A program made the translations under genes and the position numbers. 64,000 bases of DNA from Herbaspirillum sp. SJZ107 (lineage in GTDB: Bacteria > Pseudomonadota > Gammaproteobacteria > Burkholderiales > Burkholderiaceae_D). Below, in pieces: positions 7,241 to 16,047 of the stretch (positions within the stretch are counted from its first letter, which is position 1; each line of letters begins with the position of its first letter). The DNA lies in the NCBI RefSeq assembly GCF_006715485.1, contig NZ_VFNH01000002.1, forward strand, positions 310,001 through 374,000. Reading direction: 5' to 3'. The notes beneath the pieces were generated by a model. That model was not told the origin of the DNA. It searched no databases and saw only the letters and a program-made list of their open reading frames with translations.

Positions 7241-8812
7241 GTGCAACGCACCAAAGCTCAGGCAGCATCCTCGATTAGGAATCGAGTTCAGGATCTGGTC
7301 AAAACTATCTCGCAAGGAATGTACGAGCGGGAAGAGACCATCGCCGTTGCACTGCTGGCTGCGCTGTGCGGGCAGAATACGTTCCTGTACGGTCCTCCCG
7401 GAACGGCGAAAAGCCTCATTTCAAGGCGGGTCGCCTGCGCATTTCAGCGGCCGGTCTATTTCGAATACCTGATGAACCGTTTCAGCACGCCCGAAGAAGT
7501 GTTCGGGCCGGTGTCGATCAAGGCTTTGAAGGAGGATCGTTATATACGTAAGACGGACTCATATCTCCCGAAAGCGGATTTCGCGTTCCTGGACGAAATT
7601 TGGAAAGCGAGTCCCGCAATTCTGAACACTCTGCTCACGCTGATCAATGAGCGCATTTTCAAAAATGGCGAGAACGTCGAGGAAGCTCCGTTGAGAGCAC
7701 TGATCTCCGCGTCCAACGAAACACCGGACATTAATCAGGGACTGGAAGCGCTGTACGACCGCTTTATCGTTCGCCTGATGGTGGCGCCGATCAGTCAGCC
7801 GCAACATTTCGAGCGGCTGTTGAACAGCAGACCCAGCCGGTCGGACGTCGACGTTTCCGCCGCACTCCAGGTTCGGTCCGAAGAGTGGCATGCCTGGCTT
7901 GAGAAAATCTACACGGTGACCTTGTCGCCCGAAACCCTAACCATCGTTCATCTGGTTCGCGAACAGCTCGCGCAACGATTGGATGAAATTGGTGTGTACG
8001 TGTCGGACCGGCGCTGGCAACGGGCGGCTTTGTTGATGAAGGCGGCGGCCTTCTTCAACGGGCGAACCGAAACCAATCACAGCGATGCACTGCTGCTGGA
8101 GCACTGCATCTGGACCCATCGGGACAATCATCAAGCGGTGATGACGATTGTGGCCGATGCAGTGAAGTCAGTGGGGTTCGATAGCGGCTACAGCCTCGCC
8201 GAGATCGACCAAAAAAAGGAATCGCTTGACCGTGAGATCAACAATGAGCTGTTCTATTCCGCGGACGTGTACAAAACAGAAAAGAAAGCGGATGGCGAAG
8301 AAGTCTTTCGGCTGATCCTGTCTGACAGTTTTTATTATGCGCGACGCCAAAGCGGGGATGTCGCGGTGTTCCTGCCCTATAAATACATGAAATCGCTGGC
8401 TAGCTTTCACCCTTTGGACAGATCCGGCAATGAGATTCAAGAAATCACGTGCTTATTTGACGGACAGGGGACATGCAACCTTACGGAACGTCGTAGCGAT
8501 ATAACGCGGACTTATAAAGCGGAAACGCGAACGTATACACCGGATATCCTGTTTCACAAGGGCGACAGGAAAGGCAATGTCAACAACCGACTTGTGAAGT
8601 CGATGGCGACGTCGCTCTCGGGCATCAAGGCAGATCTTGCTTCGATCTTGCGAAAGGTTACAGCGCGGTGCGCTAACCTTGAATCGCAGCTTGATTCCGT
8701 GTTTGTCCCCGTCGAGAAAACGAGGCTGGCGATCTCCGGTATCTTGGAACAGAGAGAAAGCCTGAAACTGCGCATCAAGGACTGTGAACGGCTCGAAGCA
8801 CTATGCCGCTGA
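7241..8812 (+). CDS. ravA: MoxR-family AAA+ ATPase, RavA-like
   Basis: The 523-aa protein has the MoxR/RavA AAA+ core: Walker A GPPGTAKS (about residue 51), the FEYLMNRFSTPEEVFGPVSI insert, Walker B ADFAFLDEIWKAS, sensor 1 ISASNE, and the sensor 2 region SDRRWQRAALLMKAAAFFNG. The remaining half, with a central unassigned part and a helical C-terminus, matches RavA length (about 500 aa). RavA works with the VWA protein ViaA; in Escherichia coli the pair has been linked to lysine decarboxylase LdcI, respiratory complexes and aminoglycoside sensitivity. The start is GTG with only a weak GAG upstream, and the frame is open further upstream. It overlaps viaA by 10 bp, indicating translational coupling. 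Finding the pair in a mobile island is unusual. Confidence 0.88.
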   Translation: MQRTKAQAASSIRNRVQDLVKTISQGMYEREETIAVALLAALCGQNTFLYGPPGTAKSLISRRVACAFQRPVYFEYLMNRFSTPEEVFGPVSIKALKEDRYIRKTDSYLPKADFAFLDEIWKASPAILNTLLTLINERIFKNGENVEEAPLRALISASNETPDINQGLEALYDRFIVRLMVAPISQPQHFERLLNSRPSRSDVDVSAALQVRSEEWHAWLEKIYTVTLSPETLTIVHLVREQLAQRLDEIGVYVSDRRWQRAALLMKAAAFFNGRTETNHSDALLLEHCIWTHRDNHQAVMTIVADAVKSVGFDSGYSLAEIDQKKESLDREINNELFYSADVYKTEKKADGEEVFRLILSDSFYYARRQSGDVAVFLPYKYMKSLASFHPLDRSGNEIQEITCLFDGQGTCNLTERRSDITRTYKAETRTYTPDILFHKGDRKGNVNNRLVKSMATSLSGIKADLASILRKVTARCANLESQLDSVFVPVEKTRLAISGILEQRESLKLRIKDCERLEALCR

Positions 8813-10293
8813 GCCCGGTCGACAGCGCATCGCAGGAAGTAAGTGCCGCCATTGGAGCTTCCTACGCTTCGGTGCTGGACGCGTCGCCCGCGGTCCGGCG
8901 CCACGTGAGCGAACAAATGGTGGAATGGGAGCGAGCGACCAAATCCGCGCTGGGCGCAGAGTTCCCCCTGCTGTCTCACGAGCGAAAGCTACTGCATTGG
9001 CAGACTGAGTTGCACTCCCTGGACGTTCCGAAGAGTGATTTAGACCAGGCGGTCGACGATTACTTGTCGTTCTCTAGGGCGATCGGGCGCCCCGCCAACG
9101 AAAGCTTCTGGAGAGGCCAGTTCGGTACCGGCAAACATCGGACGGCGAGCCGCTGGAAACCGGCTGAAGAAACGTTCATTGGCGCCCGACTGTTACTTGC
9201 CGAGTGGCGGAAACAGCTCGATGGCGTCCGCGCCGAATGGGAGTTACAGGAAATCGCGTCGCGCCGCGCGGCTCTCATGGAGCAACTCGACAGACTCCTC
9301 GAGCTGTTACAGAAGCTGCGGGACCAGCTACATGAGCTTGGACTGGACACCGGCATCCTGCTTGACTTGTCCAAAGGAAGTTTAACGCCCCAGAATATCG
9401 AGCAGTTTAAGCGCTGGGCAACGTATCTTGCGGAGGACAAGGGGATCCGATCCCTATGCGACCTGCTGGGGAAAATGCGGCAAATCGATTTGTCGGAGAG
9501 AATCGAACGGGTGGCATCCGTCGTTCCGACTAGCATACACGTGCCCGATATCAGTTCCCGCGAGGAAATTGTCGGCATCCGGCTGGGGAGAGATATTGAG
9601 CATGTACTGCCCTCAGAACTTGCGTTGCTTGCGGACCCAGACACGGCGCTGCTGTTTGACCTGAAGTATGTCGAGTCGGGCCTGATGTGCTTCGACATGC
9701 AGGGCATTCAGCGCATCCATAGGCATGTCGAGACGGAAGAAGAGCGGCGTATTCAGGAAGCCGAACAGCACGGTCCAATGATGATCTGTGTCGACACCAG
9801 CGGTTCGATGAACGGCACGCCCGAGACTGTCGCGAAAGCAGTGACACTATTTCTCGCAGCAAAGTCGAGGGAACAGAAGCGTCCCTGCTATTTGATCAAT
9901 TTCTCGACCGGAATAGATGTGCTTGAGTTGGGCGCGGATGTGGGACTTGAGGCGGTGCTGCGTTTCCTGCAGATGTCGTTTCACGGTGGTACCGATGTTG
10001 CGCCGGCGCTTGAACATGCCCTGGACAAAATGGAAGAGGAGGCATATAGGAACGCCGATCTTCTCGTTATCTCAGACTTCATTATGTCAGCCTTGCCTGA
10101 ACGCACCCTCGCGCGCATCGACGGCAGACGGGGCCATGGAAACAGGTTTCATTCGCTCGTTGTCGGCGACTGCTACATGACCCAGCGCCTGAAAAGTTTT
10201 TTTGACAACGAATGGGTGTACGACCCGAGGTATGCGCGCATTCACGAACTGGTTAGTTTCCAGCAAGATATGAATTGTAAAGGGCAGGTCTAA
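8803..10293 (+). CDS. viaA: VWA-domain protein, ViaA-like partner of RavA
   Basis: The 496-aa protein has a long helical N-terminal part (about residues 1-320, with coiled-coil-prone stretches near 135-185) and a C-terminal von Willebrand A domain. The MIDAS is intact: CVDTSGSMNG (about residue 330), the HGGTD loop and LLVISDF. This order and length match ViaA (about 480 aa). The start lies inside the end of ravA, so the two are translated from one message. In Escherichia coli ViaA stimulates RavA ATPase. The surrounding genes give no clue to a dedicated substrate here. Confidence 0.87.
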   Translation: MPLSPVDSASQEVSAAIGASYASVLDASPAVRRHVSEQMVEWERATKSALGAEFPLLSHERKLLHWQTELHSLDVPKSDLDQAVDDYLSFSRAIGRPANESFWRGQFGTGKHRTASRWKPAEETFIGARLLLAEWRKQLDGVRAEWELQEIASRRAALMEQLDRLLELLQKLRDQLHELGLDTGILLDLSKGSLTPQNIEQFKRWATYLAEDKGIRSLCDLLGKMRQIDLSERIERVASVVPTSIHVPDISSREEIVGIRLGRDIEHVLPSELALLADPDTALLFDLKYVESGLMCFDMQGIQRIHRHVETEEERRIQEAEQHGPMMICVDTSGSMNGTPETVAKAVTLFLAAKSREQKRPCYLINFSTGIDVLELGADVGLEAVLRFLQMSFHGGTDVAPALEHALDKMEEEAYRNADLLVISDFIMSALPERTLARIDGRRGHGNRFHSLVVGDCYMTQRLKSFFDNEWVYDPRYARIHELVSFQQDMNCKGQV

Positions 10294-10673
10294 GCCCAAG
10301 CCTATTGGCTTTCGTCTTTCAGGTGCTGGCGCCTCTCACTCTAGGGCTGTGCAGGTCTGCTCTCGGTCGATCTCGGCCGTTCAGAATGTTCAGGCACAAC
10401 CCCGAACGTCTCAATCGCCAGTTTAACGATGCGCGACAGACAGGCGGCGGAGGCCGAACAGAGCACCTCGCCATGCAACTGGCCATCATGCCATTTAGGT
10501 TTTGCCTTTTGATTTCGCAATGGCCGCAGCAGCAACTGCCATTTGGGTCGGTTGCGGCCAGTCGCAACAATCAGTGATTTTTTTAATTTCGGCAACCTGC
10601 TATGCTCACCCAAGCGGCCGGGCTTGGCTTGGGAACGCCGTTAGCGCTTGATGAATTCTAATTAGGAAAATTT
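10294..10673. other. Intergenic interval with repeat copy D
   Basis: No gene is seen between viaA and the exported-protein gene. The right half is repeat copy D (10,532-10,643). The left half has no recognisable content. Confidence 0.4.
10532..10643 (+). repeat. Dispersed palindromic intergenic repeat, copy D
   Basis: The left arm CCATTTGGGTCGGTTGCGGC, the core GGCAACCTGCTATGCTCACC and a right end with GGCCGGGCTTGGC correspond to copy C, including the spacing of about 50 bp between arms. Confidence 0.65.
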
Positions 10674-11369
10674 TTGAAGAAGTATTTTACCGAAAGATCC
10701 GCTTCCGTCGGTATTCGCGCGATAGCCGTCGTTACCCTCTTCATCTACCCGCTTGCCACTGCGCAAGTTGTGCGGCAGGCTCGGGATGCCGAAACCAAAC
10801 CGTATGTAAGTCGTGGTGCAGACGGTATCCAAGGGTGTGGCATTCAAATAAAAGTGGTCGACGACAGGCAGACACATGCGGATCAGTACACATTAGTTCT
10901 GGCTGTTAGCCCTGAAGACACTTACGGCGTTATTCAAGGCGGGCGCTTAAGATTAAGCATTTCTCAATGGCAGAGTGTTTTAGCGGGCAAGATCAGCCTT
11001 CCTAAACCGTCCGGCCCTGCGCCGGAAAGTTTCTGGATTACGAGAGAGGCAGACGCAAAGCCATTGGTCCCGATCAAGTTGGTGCGAGATAAAAAGATGC
11101 CTGCGAAACTAATTGCGTTAGTTGAGTTCGACCGTACCCTCTCGCTTATTGCTGACATAGCCAAGGGTGCCCGTACACAATTCGACCTGCGTTATCCAGG
11201 TGATGCCCCGCACATCATGAGATTCTCAGCCCCCCTTAACAAAGAAGACAAGGCAACGGTGGATGCGTGCTTCGACGGGTACATGAAGCGGCTCGACGAG
11301 CTTAACGTTAAGTTAAAGGCTCAAAGAGATCAGCTGCCAGATAGTACCCCAAGAGATTCCAAACACTAG
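10674..11369 (+). CDS. Unknown exported protein (231 aa)
   Basis: The protein opens with a signal-peptide-like segment (basic MKKYFTERSASVGIR, then a hydrophobic run through IAVVTLFIYPLATAQ). The rest is soluble: a lone cysteine pair (QGCGIQ and VDACFDG), Lys/Arg-rich stretches and a charged C-terminal helix. The TTG start is supported by AGGAAAA six bases upstream. I do not recognise a family; a periplasmic location is inferred. Repeat copy D lies directly before it and the second MITE-like copy after it, so it appears to be a single-gene unit. Confidence 0.6.
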   Translation: MKKYFTERSASVGIRAIAVVTLFIYPLATAQVVRQARDAETKPYVSRGADGIQGCGIQIKVVDDRQTHADQYTLVLAVSPEDTYGVIQGGRLRLSISQWQSVLAGKISLPKPSGPAPESFWITREADAKPLVPIKLVRDKKMPAKLIALVEFDRTLSLIADIAKGARTQFDLRYPGDAPHIMRFSAPLNKEDKATVDACFDGYMKRLDELNVKLKAQRDQLPDSTPRDSKH

Positions 11370-11818
11370 CATTTAAGTAGCGGCATTGTGGAACAGCATA
11401 GCCTCTCGCTTCTATTGGGTAGTGGTACTTAAGAAGATGGGTCTGTGCAGGAACTGGAACCGATTCTACCCCGAACGCGAGTATGGTTAGCAATGCTTCC
11501 TCGTATATAAGCGTACAAAGGCAGGCCGCGAAGTTCGGGTCTATTGTGTTGAAAAAGTCGGACGGCAACTTTTACGGCGAATTTCCAGTGGCGTTGACAG
11601 TCCAAGTGACCCGCGTTTTTGCCATGGTGGCCGTTCTGAACAGTCGAGCTACCGATCTTTTATTTCCAAGCGGCACTAGATCCGAGTTTTTCAACACAAT
11701 AGGTCGGTAGCTGCCGTCCAGGTACGTCAGCAACCGGCCATGACCGGCCATGCGCTGGCGAGCCTCGACAGTTATGTTTGCGTGTCGTTAATTCATGGGT
11801 ATAGGCAGGGAACTTATC
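11370..11818. other. Intergenic interval carrying MITE-like copy 2
   Basis: No gene is supportable. The 162-bp element at 11,541-11,702 takes up the middle. It is followed by GTCGGTAGCTGCCGTCC, which resembles an arm of the dispersed repeat. Confidence 0.4.
11541..11702. mobile_element. MITE-like element, copy 2 (more intact ends)
   Basis: CTATTGTGTTGAAAAAGTC at the left is matched by the exact inverse complement up to one base at the right (GAGTTTTTCAACACAATAG). The 162-bp interior lacks a reading frame and resembles that of copy 1 at 6,641. The element is non-autonomous. Confidence 0.65.
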
Positions 11819-12223
11819 TTGAGTTATCAAAAGAAGATAAATCGAATTATTTTGGCAGCCGCCGCCCTCGCTTTCTCCTCTACGGTCCAAGCGGATAAGC
11901 TGTCTGTCCGTGTCGAGCCGCCGGATTGGTATAAATTGCTGAACCAGGATAGGACGTGGAATATCATTCTGAGCGGTGAGATTGACTCTGACGCGCCGGC
12001 CCGCGTCGCAAAAGCGCTAAAGCAAACTGGCAATGACGGCGCTGACGTGTTTCTCAATTCCCCCGGCGGCAACCTGTTCGCAGGCATGCAGCTTGGCCGC
12101 GTCCTTAGGGAAGCTGGCGTGAACTGCCCGCCTTTTGCGCACTCCGCAACATTCGAGCGAATTGCGTACCCTCGCCCGTCGCGATTAATTTCTCAATTCT
12201 CCGTGCATTGTAAAGATGTCTGA
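11819..12223 (+). pseudogene. ClpP/SppA-like periplasmic protease homologue, C-terminally truncated
   Basis: A TTG start preceded by AGGGA gives a signal peptide (KKINRIILAAAALAFSSTVQA) and then a ClpP-class fold start: a WNIILSGEIDSD strand, VAKALKQTGNDGADVFLNSP, and the GGNLFAGMQLGRVLREAGV helix that normally precedes the Ser-containing S-A-C-A block. Similarity stops there. The remaining 30 residues (PPFAHSATF...) look like unrelated out-of-family sequence, and neither catalytic Ser nor His is reached. An upstream in-frame ATG at 11,795 lacks a ribosome site. I read it as a gene broken by a deletion or frameshift. Confidence 0.6.
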
Positions 12224-12313
12224 AAGGCATTCGTTGTATTTTATTGGTTCCATTCAAAGGTCTTCAGGCTTTAAAACTGTTGCGAAGAACTGGTTTGGCG
12301 CACCTGTTTAAGG

Positions 12314-12946
12314 TCAGTCGAGTCTTCCAGCGCTATACAGGCTAGGGGCTTCATACGCTTCTTCGTGCGAAAACGTCCCATCCGAAAAGTGTATAAGCTT
12401 GGTCGTCGGAGGCGCCAAATGCATGCTTCCTTGTATCTCAAGGATAAAGTGTCCGCCGCATCCTGGATGTATCATTTCTGTTCTGTCACCACCAGCGAAT
12501 CTCGTAAGTTCGGCGATATTATATCCGAAGCATTCCAGGCACCGGGCCGGAACCGATCGCTGTGAAAGAAACACTAAACGGTTTGCCTGTTCGTCGAGTT
12601 CGCTTCCCAGCGTATGCCAGTCTTCGGTATGGAACTCCCGCACAAATTTGTGTCCCTGGTCCAGCCAATGAGAAGACTGGCAATCCCACCCGGTCCTAAA
12701 CCATCTGCGCTTCGCAGTAGCGGATTTGAGCGTAGTAGCCGCTCGCCGTATTGCGTTTATTGTAATGTCAGGCGAGAGATTCTCTATGTTTCGCACGCCG
12801 TCGCAATCGAAACACCATCCCGTGTGGTACTGCATCGGAAGTTGGGTCTCGCTGTCAAGCTGGTATCTACGCGGTCTCGAATACATGACCCCTGGTTCCG
12901 TTCGCTTGCAACTCGTGCAAGTCATCTTCGCGATTGGGAATCCCAA
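12314..12946 (-). CDS. Unknown Cys-rich (zinc-ribbon-like) protein, 210 aa
   Basis: Residues 8-55 hold MTCTSCKR and WCFDCDG, two CxxC pairs that could bind one zinc. A third pair-like region (ARCLECFGYN) and HPGCGGHF come later, so a two-ribbon protein is likely. The TTG start is preceded by GGAGAAAG eight bases upstream; the next in-frame ATG seven codons inside has no comparable site. It is the only leftward gene between the ClpP-like remnant and the coiled-coil gene. I know no family name; nucleic-acid binding is a guess from the ribbons. Confidence 0.6.
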   Translation of the reverse strand: MGFPIAKMTCTSCKRTEPGVMYSRPRRYQLDSETQLPMQYHTGWCFDCDGVRNIENLSPDITINAIRRAATTLKSATAKRRWFRTGWDCQSSHWLDQGHKFVREFHTEDWHTLGSELDEQANRLVFLSQRSVPARCLECFGYNIAELTRFAGGDRTEMIHPGCGGHFILEIQGSMHLAPPTTKLIHFSDGTFSHEEAYEAPSLYSAGRLD

Positions 12947-13489
12947 AAAACTTTCTCCACAAGTGTTAAGTCATCGGCCAAAATCCTTGAACGCTACCAC
13001 GGCAGTGGGCGAAGAGGCAATTCATAGGCGCTGGTCTCTGGCGATGGCCTCGTGGACTGCTATCAAACATTCGCTTGCCGTAACGTCGGCTCAGTCTACG
13101 AGATTGTTGCTGCTAGAGCAAGTAAGAGGTTTTGTTCGGCGTTCTAAAGAGTTAGGCTAGCGTCCTCGCTTTAAGGTAGACAGTGCAATTGCCTAAAAGC
13201 GATTCAGCCCTTTCAAATGTGTTATTACGCGGCGCATGAAGTGTCCCACCGTCGGGCACAATGGCAGCCCTTGTTAGTAAAGTAGGCCATCGTTCAAACC
13301 ACCACCTGCGCACCCGCGTCAACGATAAGATCTCGCGAGCAAACTGGCTGGGTTTTCTCCTTCCGAGGGGACCATATTGCTTCGCTCGAGCGCTTCGCTA
13401 ATTATTTAGTGTGGTCAGTGCGAAAAAAGTAGCGAGAGGGCCAGCCGCTGCGCTATATTGCATTTTTTACATGCAGGGAATTCACGAAC
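12947..13489. other. No gene recognised
   Basis: A rightward frame reading to 13,160 is the shadow of the Cys-rich gene plus random extension. The rest to 13,489 has no coding signal. It should contain the promoter for the coiled-coil membrane protein. Confidence 0.3.
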
Positions 13490-14305
13490 ATGGACTCTCA
13501 GCCACGACCGACAGACAGTACAACACAACAAGAACGCGCGCCCGTATGGCTGCGTGGTGCAGTGTTACCTTGGATTCTTGCTAGTGCACTCGTCATTACA
13601 AATATTGTAACGCTACTAAGCGAACCGGTCCGGTTGCCTGGGCAGGACAGCCGTGTGTCAGCCATCAAGGCGGCGATCGAAGATTCTATTCATTCGATCA
13701 TGGGACGCAGGCCCCGCCCTGCATCAACCAACGCTGTGCAAACGGCTGAGGACCTGTCTAGGGAGAACCGCATTCTTGCAGAGCGTAAAAAAGAGCTGGA
13801 GTCCGCCGTTAACAAGCTACAGCGTGAAAACAGCACCGCGAAAGCGCAAAAGGTCGAGGCAGACAACCACCTAAGAACACTGCAGGCAGAGCACACTGGC
13901 CTGCGAGAGAAACACATCGCACTTGAAAAAGACCGGGACGCGCTAAAGGCTATCTCGGTCAGACGCGCAAAGGTAGTCAAGACCGTGGCAGACCGGATAT
14001 CCCGGAATCTGGCAGTACATGCTGGGGAGCTCATCACCGAACTGCCTCTTCGGGCCGCACCATACGTCGGGGTTGCTACGCTGGTAGCAGGGACTGCAGT
14101 TGATATCAAATCCGATTGCGAGCTTTCTCGCACGTTGAACGACCTGGTGGTCGAGCACCAAGAAGCACCACTCGACACACACGCAGTGTGTCAGTATGCG
14201 GACAAAATTCCGACCGCAACCCAAGTATGGACCATGGCGAAAAGCCAGGCAGATAAGTTGACGGTACCCGTCTACCAGGTCGTCGAAAGGCTTTACCGGC
14301 GCTGA
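13490..14305 (+). CDS. Unknown membrane-anchored coiled-coil protein (271 aa)
   Basis: Residues about 23-44 (LRGAVLPWILASALVITNIV) form an N-terminal membrane anchor. Residues about 88-158 are a strong heptad coiled coil rich in Glu, Lys and Leu (ENRILAERKKELESAVNKLQ and on). Residues about 185-200 include a second, weaker hydrophobic stretch (APYVGVATLVAGTAV). Two cysteines follow. AGGGAA lies nine bases upstream of the ATG. The family is not recognised; topology suggests an inner-membrane protein with a helical extension. It precedes a tiny membrane-protein gene near the integrase. Confidence 0.65.
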   Translation: MDSQPRPTDSTTQQERAPVWLRGAVLPWILASALVITNIVTLLSEPVRLPGQDSRVSAIKAAIEDSIHSIMGRRPRPASTNAVQTAEDLSRENRILAERKKELESAVNKLQRENSTAKAQKVEADNHLRTLQAEHTGLREKHIALEKDRDALKAISVRRAKVVKTVADRISRNLAVHAGELITELPLRAAPYVGVATLVAGTAVDIKSDCELSRTLNDLVVEHQEAPLDTHAVCQYADKIPTATQVWTMAKSQADKLTVPVYQVVERLYRR

Positions 14306-14363
14306 CGGATTAGGCAAAAAACATCTTTCATGGCATTGTTGGCCTTACTCATCCCCTCTGATA

Positions 14364-14573
14364 ATGAATCCGCATATGGATAAATTGGTTGGTTTGGTCT
14401 TTTTGCTGTGTGGTCTAGGTCTTCTATGTGCTGCTGTCGCTGCTGAAATTGCGTGGCTCGGCTTTTTTTTCGGCACCGTAATCGTTGGCATCGGCTTACT
14501 TTTCTTTGCGCCAGCATTATTGTTATTGCCGCTTGCGGTCTCAGTCGAAGGAACGATAACCGACCCGAAGTAA
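14364..14573 (+). CDS. Small two-helix membrane protein (69 aa)
   Basis: Two hydrophobic segments, about residues 7-27 (LVGLVFLLCGLGLLCAAVAA) and 31-60 (WLGFFFGTVIVGIGLLFFAP and on), cover nearly the whole protein. This is a regular membrane hairpin and unlikely to arise by chance in this GC context. The ribosome site is poor. It lies 58 bp after the coiled-coil gene in the same direction, so the two may form a membrane pair. The function is unknown. Confidence 0.5.
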   Translation: MNPHMDKLVGLVFLLCGLGLLCAAVAAEIAWLGFFFGTVIVGIGLLFFAPALLLLPLAVSVEGTITDPK

Positions 14574-14656
14574 ACCCGGCCGATTACGTTTTGCCATCGA
14601 TAGTCCCAGCTTAAACTGCTGGGCAGCATATTGGCTAAATCGTCACCGTGGCGTCA

Positions 14657-15874
14657 TTAATATGGGTGCCGCAACGGAACAATCTCGGCACCCCTACGTA
14701 ATTTATCTAGGTAATCCGCCCAGCGCTGCATCATCTCTCTGCGGGCGGGTAGATGCGCCGTGCGATTGTAGGCCCGTCCGTTTGCATCTCTGACCGCGTG
14801 CGCCAATTGGTGTTCGATCAAGTCGACACGCTCGCCCAAAACCTCGTCCATGATGGTTCGCGCCGTCGCCCGAAAGCCGTGCGCGGTCATGACTTCCTTG
14901 CTGTATCCCATACCCCGAAGCGCAGCATTGATCGTGTTTTCGCTCATGCACCTATCGAAGCTGCGAAGGCTTGGGAAAACGTACTTCGTTTCCCCCGTTA
15001 GCCGATGCAGGTCTCGCAAGATGGCAACCGCCTGGGTCGCTAATGGCACCAGGTGCTCGATCTTCATTTTCATCTTGTGCGCGGGGATACGCCACTCTGC
15101 GGCATCCAAGTCAAACTCCGTCCACTCTGCCGCTCTCAGTTCGCCTGGACGCACGAATAGCAGGGGAGACAGCTTGAGTGCAGCGACCGCGTATGCATGT
15201 CCGTTATAGGTGTCAATCGAGCGAAGCAACTGAGCGACCTGTTGCGGTTCGGTGATGGCCGCGTAATATTTCTTCGGAATTGCGACGAGGGCGCCCTTCA
15301 GATCCGCTGTTACGTCGCGCTCAGCTAATCCGCTTGCTACTGCGAAGCGGAACACCTGGCCACAAAGTTGCTTCACCTTGTGTGCAGACTCAATCGCACC
15401 GCGGACTTCCATTTTTTGCACGGCGAGAAGTACGTCACGGGGGGTAAGGGTTGAAATCGGCATATTGCCAATGTATGGGAAGACGTCCTTCTCCAGCCAG
15501 GTGGTCAGCTTTTCATGCGTGCTTGCCGCGCGATCTGCCGCCGTCTTGTTCAGCCACACTCGTGCGACAACTTCAAAGGTGTTGGCTGCAGCAGCGGCCT
15601 GGAGCTGCTTCTTCTCGCGTTTGGCGGTGGATGGGTCTATTCCTTCGGCGATCAATTCGCGCGCCTCGTCGCGTCGTTTTCGAGCCTTGGCAAGTGAGAT
15701 GGCAGGGTAGATCCCGAGCGCGAGTGTCTTGCGGACGCCGAGGTGGCGATAATCCATCCGCCAATATTTTCCCGTCAATTTAACCAGCAGGTACATCCCG
15801 CCGCCGTCGGCGTACTTGTCGCCGCCTGGCTTGATTGGCTTTACTTGCCGAACGAACGTGTCAGTGAGCGGCAT
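14657..15874 (-). CDS. int: Tyrosine integrase, P4/IntS type (N-terminal DUF4102)
   Basis: The 405-aa protein starts MPLTDTFVRQVKP, the typical P4-integrase start. It has the arm-binding DUF4102 domain (about residues 1-85), a core-binding SAM-like domain (about 95-180) and the catalytic domain with Arg in LFVRPGELRAAEW, HGFR, the HQLAH block and the nucleophile in AYNR. GGAGG five bases before ATG 15,874 fixes the start, although the frame is open further upstream. It faces away from tRNA-Leu, whose 3' end lies 174 bp upstream, the standard arrangement for tRNA-targeting elements. It would drive integration and excision of the island. Confidence 0.95.
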   Translation of the reverse strand: MPLTDTFVRQVKPIKPGGDKYADGGGMYLLVKLTGKYWRMDYRHLGVRKTLALGIYPAISLAKARKRRDEARELIAEGIDPSTAKREKKQLQAAAAANTFEVVARVWLNKTAADRAASTHEKLTTWLEKDVFPYIGNMPISTLTPRDVLLAVQKMEVRGAIESAHKVKQLCGQVFRFAVASGLAERDVTADLKGALVAIPKKYYAAITEPQQVAQLLRSIDTYNGHAYAVAALKLSPLLFVRPGELRAAEWTEFDLDAAEWRIPAHKMKMKIEHLVPLATQAVAILRDLHRLTGETKYVFPSLRSFDRCMSENTINAALRGMGYSKEVMTAHGFRATARTIMDEVLGERVDLIEHQLAHAVRDANGRAYNRTAHLPARREMMQRWADYLDKLRRGAEIVPLRHPY

Positions 15875-16047
15875 GATTGCCTCCGTGACGGTATCTCGTT
15901 TGAGCTTATCAATAAGTACCGTCAAAAATGACGGTATTTTTGTCAGCTTCTATCGTACCGCTATGGACACAAATGGACAACTGGGAGGGGCTCTCCCTAG
16001 GGAAGGAGGTCTTTTTGGACGATCTTGGACCGTCAAAGACCTGCTGA

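Noticed and set aside
12726..13160. Rightward open frame of 144 codons
   Set aside because: It overlaps the Cys-rich minus-strand gene, has no ribosome site or recognisable composition, and looks like an antisense shadow.
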